Of a stretch of 64,000 nucleotides of DNA, positions 55,234 to 63,344 are shown piece after piece. Source of the stretch: Porphyromonas somerae DSM 23386 (GTDB taxonomy: Bacteria > Bacteroidota > Bacteroidia > Bacteroidales > Porphyromonadaceae); assembly GCF_000372405.1 (NCBI RefSeq), contig NZ_AQVC01000009.1, positions 1 to 64,000 of the forward strand. Reading direction: 5' to 3'. Under the pieces are notes generated by a model. That model was not told the origin of the DNA and did no database searches. It saw only the letters and a list, made by a program, of their open reading frames with translations. Every line of letters starts with the position of its first letter. Position 1 is the stretch's first letter. A program made the translations under genes and the position numbers.

Positions 55234-57321
55234 CTATTTCTTCCGTCCTGAAAATTTCTTGTCCTTTTTAGCCTCCGGGAACACAAAAGTCGTGTTATAT
55301 TCCCCGTCAAAGGCGACAACAGCATCGAAACTCTTGCCCTGTTTGCTCTTGAACCCTTTGAGCAGCTTGGTATGCCCTTCGGTGAGCAGGTCTTTGATTT
55401 CATCGTCGGACAGGGTGCGTCCCGCTTTCAGCCGGAACACGGGCAGTCCGCACTCCGTGTTGTCGCAGCGTACCACCTTGCCGTAGAACCGCATCCTGCC
55501 CGTGCCACACTTGGGACACGCGCAGCCGGAGTCACGGCTGCCGAAGAGCTTGTCGCACGAGATCAGTTCGGAGGTTATCTCACGTGTGTACGCCTCTATC
55601 TCCTTGCGGAAGGTGTCGTCGGACAGTTCCCCGCGCTCGATACGCGCCAGCTCCTTTTCCCATTCGCCCGTCATGGCAACATCGGCGATGCGCATCGTCT
55701 TGACGACGGAATTGAGGGCAAGTCCTTTTTCGGTGGGAACAAGCGACTTCTTGCAGCGTTCCATGTAACCGCGCTTGAAAAGCGTTTCGATGATGGAGGC
55801 GCGTGTGGCGGGAGTACCGATGCCACAGTCCTTCATCGCCTGCCGCAGTGCGTCGTCCTCAATTTCCTTGCCCGCCGTTTCCATTGCCGAGAGCAGGGTG
55901 GCTTCGGTATGCAGCGGCTTGGGTTTGGTCTTTCCTTCGGTAATGGACGAGCCTTTCGGTGTCAGCGTGTCGCCTTCCTGCCAGCCGGGGATGGTAATTT
56001 CCTCTTTTTCCTCGCCATAGACGGCACGCCATCCGGTTTGCTTCACGACGCTGCCTTTTACGGTAAACTCCACTCCGGCACATTCCGCCGTGACAGTGGT
56101 CACATCCTTGACGCATTTCTCAGAGAATGCCTCGACCATGCGCCCGGCAATCATCTGATAGATGGTATTGTCCTCTTTGGAGAGGAAGAGCGGTTTCTCA
56201 CCCGTGACGAGCAGGGCATGGTGGTCTGTCACCTTGCCGTCGTCCACGCTGCGGCGTGTCGGGGCGGCTTTTGCCCGCACCTTGTCTTTCCATTCGGGCT
56301 GTGTGCCGATGAAAGCGAGCAGTTTGGGAATTTCGGCAAACACGTCTTCGGGGATGTAGCGGCTTCCCGTTCTCGGATAGGTTATCAACTTCTTTTCGTA
56401 GAGTTTCTGCGCGATTTCAAGCGTCTGTTCCGCCGTGAAGCCGTGCTTGGCGTTGGCTTCTTTCTGGAGCGTGGTCAGGTCGTAGAGCAAGGGAGTTTCC
56501 TCCGTCTTCTCCTTGCGCTCGGCTTTCGTGACAGTGGCGCAACCTGCCGCCTTTACCTTATTATATAGTTCCATCGCCGGTTCTTTCTCTTTCCATTTCT
56601 CGGAGGATGAGAATTTCACGACTTCGCCGTCGCAACCGTCCGTTGCGATATGGAGCTGCCAGAATGCTTCGGACGTAAAGCGGCGGTTCTCCCAGTAGCG
56701 TTCACATACCATAGCCAACGTTGGTGTCTGCACCCGCCCCACGGAATACGTGCCGTGTCCGGCGGCGATGGATAACGCCTGTGTGCCGTTGATGCCCACG
56801 AGCCAGTCGGATTCGCTCCGCGCTTTGGCGGCGAGGTAGAGGTTGTCGTATTTGCTGCCGTCTTCGAGTTTCCGCAGTCCCTCGCGGATAGCTTTGTCGG
56901 TGAGAGAGCTGATCCACAGGCGCACGAAAGGAGTGGTGCAACCCGTATAGTGGTAGAGGTAGCGGAAGATAAGCTCTCCCTCGCGTCCGGCATCGGTCGC
57001 CACGATGATATGTTCGCTTGTGTCGAACAGTCTTTTGATGACTTTTATCTGCGACACCACGCCGCTGTCGGGCTTGTAACCTTTCTCCGTCCTGACCTGA
57101 CGGGGGACGAGCGTGAATGTGTCGGGAATAATCGGGAGGTTGTCACGGACAAATCCGCGCACGCCGTAGCCGTCGGGCATGGCAAGCTGAACGAGGTGTC
57201 CGAATGCCCATGTCACGGCATAACCGCCTCCCTCGAAATATCCTTCCTCTCTCTTTGTCGCGCCCACGATGCGGGCGATTTCACGTGCCACGGAGGGCTT
57301 TTCTGCAATGATTGTCTTCAT
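55234..57321 (-). CDS. exc: Exc, topoisomerase III-like protein
   Basis: The 695-residue protein is a type IA topoisomerase: Toprim motifs EKPSVAREIA and DAGREGELIFRY, the catalytic tyrosine Y315 in YPRTGSRYI, and a C-terminal zinc-ribbon segment (CPKCGTGRMRFYG). In CTnDOT the homologous Exc is the last gene of the xis2c-xis2d-orf3-exc operon and assists excision. An alternative label is topB. All active-site motifs are present. Confidence 0.93.
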   Translation of the reverse strand: MKTIIAEKPSVAREIARIVGATKREEGYFEGGGYAVTWAFGHLVQLAMPDGYGVRGFVRDNLPIIPDTFTLVPRQVRTEKGYKPDSGVVSQIKVIKRLFDTSEHIIVATDAGREGELIFRYLYHYTGCTTPFVRLWISSLTDKAIREGLRKLEDGSKYDNLYLAAKARSESDWLVGINGTQALSIAAGHGTYSVGRVQTPTLAMVCERYWENRRFTSEAFWQLHIATDGCDGEVVKFSSSEKWKEKEPAMELYNKVKAAGCATVTKAERKEKTEETPLLYDLTTLQKEANAKHGFTAEQTLEIAQKLYEKKLITYPRTGSRYIPEDVFAEIPKLLAFIGTQPEWKDKVRAKAAPTRRSVDDGKVTDHHALLVTGEKPLFLSKEDNTIYQMIAGRMVEAFSEKCVKDVTTVTAECAGVEFTVKGSVVKQTGWRAVYGEEKEEITIPGWQEGDTLTPKGSSITEGKTKPKPLHTEATLLSAMETAGKEIEDDALRQAMKDCGIGTPATRASIIETLFKRGYMERCKKSLVPTEKGLALNSVVKTMRIADVAMTGEWEKELARIERGELSDDTFRKEIEAYTREITSELISCDKLFGSRDSGCACPKCGTGRMRFYGKVVRCDNTECGLPVFRLKAGRTLSDDEIKDLLTEGHTKLLKGFKSKQGKSFDAVVAFDGEYNTTFVFPEAKKDKKFSGRKK

Positions 57322-57381
57322 GTCTTCTTCTTTTTTGTTGATACTTTGGATTTTATTTTGGATTCAGTGGCGGACACGGGA

Positions 57382-58953
57382 TTACATTTTCATGCCCTTG
57401 CCCGTTTTCTTCTGCGGCTTCTCCTGCTGCTGTTGCTGGCGGGCGTCCTTCGGGTTGGTCTGACCTTTCTGCAACGGCTCTCTCAGATTCTTTGTAGCCT
57501 CGTTGGTCTTGCCATCGTTGTTCACCGCCACCTGCGTGCGGCTCTCGTTGGACGGAGCAACCTGCTGTGCATTGTCAGGGTTCGTGTCGTAGCGGTACGG
57601 GCGTCCCTTCTCCGGGTTGAACTTGATATACATCGTGGCATGGAAGCCCTGCTTGTCGGTCACGTTCTCCAGCTTCACGGCTTTACCCGCCACATAGTCG
57701 GCTTTCTGCTGGTCGGTGAAGCTCACGCCGCTCCATTTGCTGATGGGGCGGATGCTGCCGTCCTCGTTCGTCCACGTGTTGCGGCGTTGCTCCTTCTTGG
57801 TCTGTGCGGCATTTTCCCCGCCCTGCGCCTGACTTTTCGATGTGTCGCCTTTGGTTTCCTGTGTCTGTGCGGTACGGGGCGACTTGCCGGTTCCCGGCAC
57901 GAACTCCACGCCGCGCTGCTCCACGTTCACTTGCAGGGTGGTGACGAACTTTCTGCCGTCGTTGCGCTCGATGAGCTTGTCGCGTACGGGCAGTCCGGCG
58001 CGGAGCATGTCCCGCTCCTGCGTGGTGATTTCCGTCTTGCCGATGCGCTCCGGGATGCGCACCCTGCTTGCCGGAATGTCCGTGATTTCATTCGTCTTGC
58101 GGTCGATGCTGATGTAGGAGGGGATGATCTCGCCCGTTTCCCTGTCCACAATGTCCACGACCCTACCGAGATTGCCCGTTTCGCGGAGGTTCTTCCGGTC
58201 ATTGTCGGAGAATTTGTGTTCCTTGTACTCATCCAGCTTCTGCTCCTTGCGGATGAAGTGCGGCACGAGGCTGATGTTTCCCTCACCGTCCTTCTTGAAG
58301 GAGAGGCGGGCGTCCAGCTCGAATGATTCGCCGCCGAAGGTCGGTTTGACCTTTACCAAGTCGGACTTGCCATAGTTGAGCATCTTCGTAAGGTCGCCGG
58401 ACTTTTCAAGGTTGTCCCGCTTTACGCCCCATCTGTCCTCCAGCTCCTGCCAGTTGATTTTACTCTCGTCGATGGGCTGGTAGCCACGTTTGCCCTGCAT
58501 CTGTTCGGATTTGTCCTGTTGCTGTTCTTTCCGTTGTTCCATGTTCTCCTGTTTTTGAGGTTCTTGTTTCTCTGTCTGTTGTGCTGCCATCTCTTCCTGC
58601 ACCTTCTTCTCATAGTCGGAGGTGTCCACCTTGTGAGGGGCGAGCAGCTCCTTGTTCGCTTCGGGGTCTTTCAGCAGTTGCTTCATCACCTCTAAGAGAT
58701 TTTCAGCTTGGTCTGCCGCAATGCGGTAGAAACCGAAGCGGCTGGGTTCCTTGCACTGCCGGAAGAAGTTCTTGAAGAAGTTGTCCAGCACGTCGCCATG
58801 TCGGTCGAATTGCAGGAAACTCTGCGCGTTCTCCGCTTTTGCGGGGGTGCGCTTGGGTGTGCCGTCCGCGTTCAGCCCGGCTACCACGCTGATCTCGCCT
58901 GTCTTCTCGTCACGGACTACCAGCACGTCCTTTTCGTCTTTTTTCTTTGCCAT
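57382..58953 (-). CDS. Orf3, DUF3945 protein of the excision operon
   Basis: The 523-residue protein has an N-terminal segment with VVRDEKTGEISVVAGLNADG, two DUF3945-type repeats (around 190-300 and 390-450, with GREFVPGTG-like and KWSGVSFTDQQKADY sequences) and a Q/K-rich low-complexity linker and tail. It corresponds to orf3 of the CTnDOT excision operon, whose role is unclear. It follows xis2d by 20 bases. Confidence 0.8.
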   Translation of the reverse strand: MAKKKDEKDVLVVRDEKTGEISVVAGLNADGTPKRTPAKAENAQSFLQFDRHGDVLDNFFKNFFRQCKEPSRFGFYRIAADQAENLLEVMKQLLKDPEANKELLAPHKVDTSDYEKKVQEEMAAQQTEKQEPQKQENMEQRKEQQQDKSEQMQGKRGYQPIDESKINWQELEDRWGVKRDNLEKSGDLTKMLNYGKSDLVKVKPTFGGESFELDARLSFKKDGEGNISLVPHFIRKEQKLDEYKEHKFSDNDRKNLRETGNLGRVVDIVDRETGEIIPSYISIDRKTNEITDIPASRVRIPERIGKTEITTQERDMLRAGLPVRDKLIERNDGRKFVTTLQVNVEQRGVEFVPGTGKSPRTAQTQETKGDTSKSQAQGGENAAQTKKEQRRNTWTNEDGSIRPISKWSGVSFTDQQKADYVAGKAVKLENVTDKQGFHATMYIKFNPEKGRPYRYDTNPDNAQQVAPSNESRTQVAVNNDGKTNEATKNLREPLQKGQTNPKDARQQQQQEKPQKKTGKGMKM

Positions 58954-58973
58954 CTGAAAAATGTTTTAATGGG

Positions 58974-59324
58974 TTATTTATGAAAGAAATTATGGATACG
59001 AGCCTTGTAGAAGGCTATATCTTCCTTTTTGAAGTCCTTGATATGGTTGGAAAGGAATGTCAGCACGTCCTCCTCGCTGTAATAGGTCTTCTTGCCCAGC
59101 GTCTTGTAGGGCAATGCGCCTACGCTGCGGTAGCGTTGGAGGGTGCGTTTGCTTATCTGGAGCAACATGCACAAATCCTGATTGTCGAAAAGGCGGATGC
59201 TTTCCGTGATAGTGGGCTGTTTCCCCTCAGCCTTCATCGCCAGCAGCAGTTCGTCCTGACGGTCGAGCCGTTCCATCAGCTTCTGCATCCAGCCCTCGAA
59301 GTTATTTCGTGTGAGCAGTTCCAT
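58974..59324 (-). CDS. xis2d: Xis2d, helix-turn-helix recombination directionality factor
   Basis: The 116-residue basic protein has a MerR/excisionase-type winged helix with DLCMLLQISKRTLQRYRSVG and the wing GKKTYYSEEDVLTFL. In CTnDOT Xis2d works with Xis2c and Exc to excise the element and also activates the tra and mob operons. It starts 3 bases after the xis2c stop. Confidence 0.88.
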   Translation of the reverse strand: MELLTRNNFEGWMQKLMERLDRQDELLLAMKAEGKQPTITESIRLFDNQDLCMLLQISKRTLQRYRSVGALPYKTLGKKTYYSEEDVLTFLSNHIKDFKKEDIAFYKARIHNFFHK

Positions 59325-59327
59325 GAC

Positions 59328-59690
59328 CTATGTCCTCCTTCCTTTTGGTTTGCCGCCCGTGCGCAGCGTGTGGTTGTGGAACAGGGTGTCTATTGTCCCT
59401 TCCTCGTTCCTTACTGTGTTGTCCTCCAATAGCCGCAGTATCTCGGAAAGGCGGTAGCGGCAGCTTCCGCGTACCACCACATACTCGATACGGTGGTCGG
59501 TGCGCATACGCTGCATGGTGCGCTTGCTCACGTTGAGCATCTTCGCCGCCTGTGCCGTGTCAAGCAGCTTGTCTTCGGTTTCCCGCTTCCGTTTCTTCTC
59601 GTCCCTTGCCTCGCGGATGTACCCTGCGATGTTCGCAATCTGCGCCATCATCTCCTTGTAGGCGGAACTTTCCATTGTTATCACTTTCAT
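59328..59690 (-). CDS. xis2c: Xis2c, helix-turn-helix recombination directionality factor
   Basis: The 120-residue protein has an excisionase-type winged helix with TAQAAKMLNVSKRTMQRMRTD and the wing VVRGSCRYRLSEI. It is the first gene of the excision operon. The ATG at 59690 begins MKVITMESSAYKEMMAQIAN; 21 further open codons upstream are not used. The upstream region holds a 15-base palindrome likely bound by RteC. Confidence 0.88.
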   Translation of the reverse strand: MKVITMESSAYKEMMAQIANIAGYIREARDEKKRKRETEDKLLDTAQAAKMLNVSKRTMQRMRTDHRIEYVVVRGSCRYRLSEILRLLEDNTVRNEEGTIDTLFHNHTLRTGGKPKGRRT

Positions 59691-59758
59691 GTTCAGTCCT
59701 TTCTTTTTGTTTCTGCGACAAAATTCGGCAATAAACAAAAGGGGCTTTAACAACTCAC

Positions 59759-59773
59759 TACGTGACTCACGTA
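59759..59773. promoter_or_regulatory. Palindrome upstream of xis2c (possible RteC site)
   Basis: TACGTGACTCACGTA is a 15-base palindrome about 70 bases before the xis2c ATG. On the - strand it is followed by TTTTG and AATTTTG, a weak -33/-7 pair (about 59714-59738). RteC is known to activate this promoter through an inverted repeat, so this is a good candidate operator. Confidence 0.5.
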
Positions 59774-59891
59774 AGATTTTTGCGGAAGATGGCTCCGTAA
59801 CCCGGTCAAACGGCGCAACAGGCAGCCTTTCAGCGGAAAACGATACGTCTTGTATGCCGTTTCGTTACCTTTGCGGCAAACTCTAAATGAC

Positions 59892-60191
59892 ATGAATATG
59901 GAAATAGTATCTATCGAGAAAAAGACTTTCGAGATGATGGTGGCGGCATTCGGCGCACTCTCGGAGAAGGTCGCCGCCCTGAGGCGCAAAAGCGACACGG
60001 GGCGCATGGAAAGATGGCTCACGGGCGAGGAGGTCTGCGGGCAGTTGAGAATAAGCCCGCGCACGTTGCAGACGCTGCGTGACAGGCGGCTTATCGGCTA
60101 CTCGCAGATAAACCGCAGGTTCTATTACAAGCCAGAGGAGGTGAAGCGGCTGATACCGCTTGTCGGCACGCTCTATCCGCACGGCAGATGA
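59892..60191 (+). CDS. Helix-turn-helix protein, excisionase-like
   Basis: The 99-residue protein has a winged helix with GEEVCGQLRISPRTLQTLRD and the wing SQINRRFYYKPEEVKRL. It resembles Xis2c/Xis2d and is divergently transcribed from xis2c across a 201-base region with a -7-like TACCTTTG at 59867-59874. The role is unknown; it may regulate or assist excision. Confidence 0.8.
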   Translation: MNMEIVSIEKKTFEMMVAAFGALSEKVAALRRKSDTGRMERWLTGEEVCGQLRISPRTLQTLRDRRLIGYSQINRRFYYKPEEVKRLIPLVGTLYPHGR

Positions 60192-60222
60192 TTTGATTTA
60201 TTCACCCACTGAATCCGAAGTT

Positions 60223-60528
60223 ATGATGAACGAGAACAACGATGTTTTTACGATGGAAGACGAGCCGATAGCCTCTGTGGTGCAGGATATGCGCAAAGGC
60301 TCGAAATGGCTGTCCGCATTTCTGGAAAGCTACCGTCCTCCGCTGGACGGGGAACGTTACCTGACGGACGGCGAGGTGTCGGAACTGCTCCGTGTGAGCC
60401 GGCGCACCTTGCAGGAATACCGCAACAACCGCGTGTTGCCCTTCATACTTTTGGGAGGGAAGGTGCTTTACCCGGAAACGGGGCTGCGCGGGGTACTGGA
60501 AGCGAACTACCGCAAGCCGCTGGAGTGA
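60223..60528 (+). CDS. Helix-turn-helix protein, excisionase-like
   Basis: The 101-residue protein has an acidic N-terminus and a winged helix with DGEVSELLRVSRRTLQEYRN and GKVLYPETGL. It forms a pair with the gene 31 bases upstream. The leader CCCACTGAATCCGAAGTT (60205-60222) is a variant of the repeated leader motif. The function is unknown. Confidence 0.8.
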   Translation: MMNENNDVFTMEDEPIASVVQDMRKGSKWLSAFLESYRPPLDGERYLTDGEVSELLRVSRRTLQEYRNNRVLPFILLGGKVLYPETGLRGVLEANYRKPLE

Positions 60529-60543
60529 GGCGGTTTCATGAAA

Positions 60544-60585
60544 AAGTAAACGGGTGACACCTTTTGTGGTGCTACCCGTTTACTT
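60544..60585. terminator. Bidirectional terminator
   Basis: AAGTAAACGGGT (60544-60555) pairs with ACCCGTTTACTT (60574-60585), with an inner GACACC..GGTG stem. It lies between the convergent helix-turn-helix gene (+) and RhuM-like gene (-). Confidence 0.75.
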
Positions 60586-60605
60586 GTCTTATGGGGTATG
60601 TGCAA

Positions 60606-60968
60606 TCAGCAATACCCGGCTTTTCCGTTCTGTATGAACATCACGTATGTCTGCCGTTTCTCTTGTGAGAGTGCCTTTCCCACCAGCCATGTGCGGAACA
60701 GGTGGGTGTTGTAGGTATTCACCCTGAAAGCGACCGGGATGATGATTTCAAGGGCGTACACGTCCGCGTGCAGCCCGTTTTCAAGCTGCATGTAGCGGCA
60801 CACCTCGTAGTCGTTCAGCACGTCCGACTTGCGGACGGCTCTGATGGCGGCGTTCACTGCCGGGACGGTCGTATGGAACAATCCGGCTATTTCGGTGGCG
60901 GTCATCCACACGTCGTTACCGGTTACGCTGACTGCCTTGTCCTCGATGATGATTGTGTCACGTTTCAT
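60606..60968 (-). CDS. RhuM-like protein downstream of the integrase
   Basis: The 120-residue protein has a segment VWMTATEIAGLFHTTVPAVN that looks like a helix-turn-helix, and an end (IIPVAFRVNTYNTHLFRTWL) close to the pattern of the RhuM family. It is shorter than full RhuM proteins. It lies 11 bases after the integrase on the same strand, so it is probably co-transcribed with int. DNA binding is likely; the role is unknown. Confidence 0.7.
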   Translation of the reverse strand: MKRDTIIIEDKAVSVTGNDVWMTATEIAGLFHTTVPAVNAAIRAVRKSDVLNDYEVCRYMQLENGLHADVYALEIIIPVAFRVNTYNTHLFRTWLVGKALSQEKRQTYVMFIQNGKAGYC

Positions 60969-60979
60969 GGCTTTTCTTT

Positions 60980-62215
60980 TTAGATGGTGCAACCTGCAAA
61001 TTCCTCGACGCCGTTCAATCTTGCGGCAAGGTTCTCCATGTCCTGATTGAGCTTCTCTTTGGTTATCTTTGCGTAAATCTGCGTCGTCTTTATGCTCTTG
61101 TGTCCGAGCATGGAGCTGACCGTTTCGATGGGAACACCGTTGGAGAGGAATATCGTCGTGGCTGCCGTGTGGCGGCTCTGATGCCACGTGATATGCTTGG
61201 TGATGCCGCAACGCTTGGCGACGGCACGGATACCGGCAAGGCACGTGTTATAATGCGGAACGGGAAATATCCTGCCGTCCCCGCACAGTCCCCGGTATTT
61301 GCCGATTATGCGGTTGGCGATGTCGAGCAGGCGGATGTTGGACACCACGCCCGTTTTCTGGCGGTTGATGTTTATCCACTCGTGTTCGTCGAAGTAGGTG
61401 CGGATATTCTCTTCCGTAAGGTTGCGCATATCCGCGAACGACAGCCCCGTGAAGGCGCAGAACAGGTAGAGGTCGCGGTACAATTCCTGTTTGGCGTTTT
61501 TCAGTTTCCCCTCCATCAGCAGGCGGATCTCATCTTTGGTCAGGAAACTGCGTGTTGTTTCCTCCTTCTTGATTTCATACTCGCGGAACGGGTCGCGCGT
61601 CAGCCACTCGTTGTTGATGGCGATGAATACCATCGTCCGTAACGGGCAGACGTACAGCCACACGGTATTGGTGCAGCAGTGCTTGTCCGTGCGCAGGAAC
61701 ATCTCGAAGTCGGAGATGAAAGCCGGGGTAAGCTCTTTTAGGGCGATGTCCTTCACATGGTAGCGGATGTCGAGGAACTCTTGCATGTGCTTGTAAACGG
61801 TGCGGTACTTCAGCAGCGTGCCTTTGGCTTTCATGCCTGCCTCCACCTGCTTCTCGTAGTCCTCGTTGTGCTGGCGGAACACCTGCATCAGCGTGTGGTA
61901 GCGGTGTTCCAGTCCGAGAAAGGCGTTCTTCACCTTCTCCGCCGTGACGAAGTTGTCACGCTCCATGATTTCCTGATAATGCCTGTTGATGCGTACCCGC
62001 ATCTTGTCAAGCATACGGTTCGTTTCGAGTGCCGCCGTGCTTCTGCCCGTGACACGTCCACCTTTGGTGTCCCACAGTTTCGGATCGACAGTCAGTTTGC
62101 AGCTGAACTGTGTCTGGCTGCCGTCCACCGTGATGCGTCCCATGACGGGAACTGTCCCGTCCTTTTTCACTACCTGACGCTTGAGGTAGTAGATTACTGA
62201 AAATGTACTCTTCAT
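60980..62215 (-). CDS. intDOT: IntDOT-type tyrosine recombinase
   Basis: The 411-residue protein equals IntDOT in length. It has the arm-binding N-terminal domain, a core-binding domain (about 105-215) and the catalytic domain. The position of the usual first arginine is a serine (S259 in FTGLSFADM), as in IntDOT; K287, H345, R348 and the nucleophile Y381 are present. It integrates the element at GTANNTTTGC sites. The ATG at 62215 is chosen for the family N-terminus MKSTFSVIYYLKRQ. It lies 319 bases from the right attachment core; 62216-62534 holds no gene. Confidence 0.95.
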   Translation of the reverse strand: MKSTFSVIYYLKRQVVKKDGTVPVMGRITVDGSQTQFSCKLTVDPKLWDTKGGRVTGRSTAALETNRMLDKMRVRINRHYQEIMERDNFVTAEKVKNAFLGLEHRYHTLMQVFRQHNEDYEKQVEAGMKAKGTLLKYRTVYKHMQEFLDIRYHVKDIALKELTPAFISDFEMFLRTDKHCCTNTVWLYVCPLRTMVFIAINNEWLTRDPFREYEIKKEETTRSFLTKDEIRLLMEGKLKNAKQELYRDLYLFCAFTGLSFADMRNLTEENIRTYFDEHEWININRQKTGVVSNIRLLDIANRIIGKYRGLCGDGRIFPVPHYNTCLAGIRAVAKRCGITKHITWHQSRHTAATTIFLSNGVPIETVSSMLGHKSIKTTQIYAKITKEKLNQDMENLAARLNGVEEFAGCTI

Positions 62216-62534
62216 TGTCCTTAATTTTTGGGTTTCAAAATTAGTTGGTGAAGAGTCCGGTGTTGGTACGCAAAACGGGGAGGAACGGCGCAATCTTTTT
62301 CCGTAACCTGATTTTTCGCATGAGTTATGGATAACTCACTATTCCTTAGAGCCTTGTTTCGCTATTCGTACCCGTTTGTCGCATTTTCGGGCATGGTTAC
62401 GAACAAGTAACGTAGCGGCGTCAGGATTTGGCTTCGGCAGGGATTGTAATGGCTTCACGGATTATCGCCACTTCAACCAAAACCCTTGTAACTCAATTCT
62501 ATCACTATATCTTTCCGCATTTCACTTTTTTGTA

Positions 62535-62544
62535 GTAACTTTGC
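62535..62544 (+). other. Right attachment core (att, GTANNTTTGC)
   Basis: GTAACTTTGC matches the CTnDOT core and lies beyond int. The two bases NN (AC) differ from the left copy (CC), which is expected because the central bases of the core need not match between element and target. Confidence 0.7.
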
Positions 62545-62563
62545 AACAAATAAATACAAGAGT

Positions 62564-62722
62564 ATGATAAAACGAATGTACCATATTACATATCGGGATA
62601 GACATTCCTTGACTATCGAAGCGCACTGTTCAAGAAAAGAACGGTGCGTTTTTTTTATGAACAAAGTAGAACAACGTTCGTTATTGACGCTTCACCCTAA
62701 TTATGCAAACTCTGAAAGATGA
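62564..62722 (+). CDS. Possible small leader ORF before tetR-like gene
   Basis: A 52-codon frame (start MIKRMYHITYRDRHSLTIEA) begins 19 bases after the attachment core and overlaps the start of the TetR gene. It spans a terminator hairpin. It has no recognised domain and may not be translated. Confidence 0.25.
   Translation: MIKRMYHITYRDRHSLTIEAHCSRKERCVFFMNKVEQRSLLTLHPNYANSER
62621..62656 (+). terminator. Intrinsic terminator in the leader of the TetR operon
   Basis: CGCACTGTTC (62622-62631) pairs with GAACGGTGCG (62639-62648) and is followed by eight T. It lies between the attachment core/promoter and the TetR ATG at 62703, so it could attenuate the operon or end a short RNA of about 110 nt. 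Confidence 0.65.
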
Positions 62723-63317
62723 CATTCGGCAACGTATCATCGTGACCGCTCGTGCAGAGTTTATCGCACATGGCGTACGTTGCACGTCCATTCGCACGGT
62801 CGCTCGCAAGTCAGGTATTTCCGTTGGAAGCCTTTACAATTACTTCAGTAGCAAGGACGAACTATTTTGTGAGGTGTTGCGGCCCCTCACCAAGGCGTTA
62901 AACAAACACATTCTGTCGCACAATGACGAGAAGTTCCTGTCGATAGACGTATTCAGCATGCGACAATACCAAATAGATTACATCTTTGCCCTGCTCGCCA
63001 TCATCAAAGACTTCCGACCAGAGCTTCGACTGCTACTATTCGATGCTGAGGGTACGTCGCTACAAGGATACAAAGAGAAGATGGTGGACAGGCAGATGAA
63101 AGTGGGTTTGGAATACATACGACTGATGAAAGAACGCTATCCACATCTCAACGCCGACATTTCGCCATTCTGGATTCGCATCACTTGCTCTACATGGATA
63201 ACCGTTTTCTGCGAGCTTGTAGAACATGAAGATTACAGCGGCGAGGATATCAAAGTTGCCCTGGAGCAGTACATGGACTTTAGTATGGCAGGATGGAAAG
63301 CATTGCTGAAACCATAA
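62703..63317 (+). CDS. TetR/AcrR family transcriptional regulator
   Basis: The 204-residue protein has the N-terminal TetR helix-turn-helix (IIVTARAEFIAHGVRCTSIR, then KSGISVGSLYNYFSSKDELF) and a helical ligand-binding domain. It is followed after 27 bases by an ABC exporter gene, which it probably controls. It is host sequence just outside the element, and its promoter region has been altered by the insertion. Confidence 0.88.
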   Translation: MQTLKDDIRQRIIVTARAEFIAHGVRCTSIRTVARKSGISVGSLYNYFSSKDELFCEVLRPLTKALNKHILSHNDEKFLSIDVFSMRQYQIDYIFALLAIIKDFRPELRLLLFDAEGTSLQGYKEKMVDRQMKVGLEYIRLMKERYPHLNADISPFWIRITCSTWITVFCELVEHEDYSGEDIKVALEQYMDFSMAGWKALLKP

Positions 63318-63344
63318 CGACTAATTTCTAAAAGACAATAATAT

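Larger units (their letters stand above)
9695..62544. mobile_element. CTnDOT/CTnERL-family conjugative transposon (about 52.8 kb)
   Basis: The element is bounded by GTACCTTTGC (9695-9704) and GTAACTTTGC (62535-62544), both fitting the CTnDOT core GTANNTTTGC. It carries the hallmark modules of this family: IntDOT-type integrase, xis2c/xis2d/orf3/exc, rteA/rteB/rteC, tetQ, mobABC and traA-traQ. The size is close to that of CTnERL, which is CTnDOT without the ermF region, and I see no ermF here. Extra features are the DUF4143/KAP cassette and two insertion sequences. The exact ends are inferred from the core matches. Confidence 0.85.

Noticed and set aside
9695-62544. CRISPR array or cas genes, ermF, rRNA genes
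   Set aside because: No regularly spaced repeats, no Cas motifs, no methyltransferase of the Erm type and no rRNA-like sequence were seen anywhere in the window.
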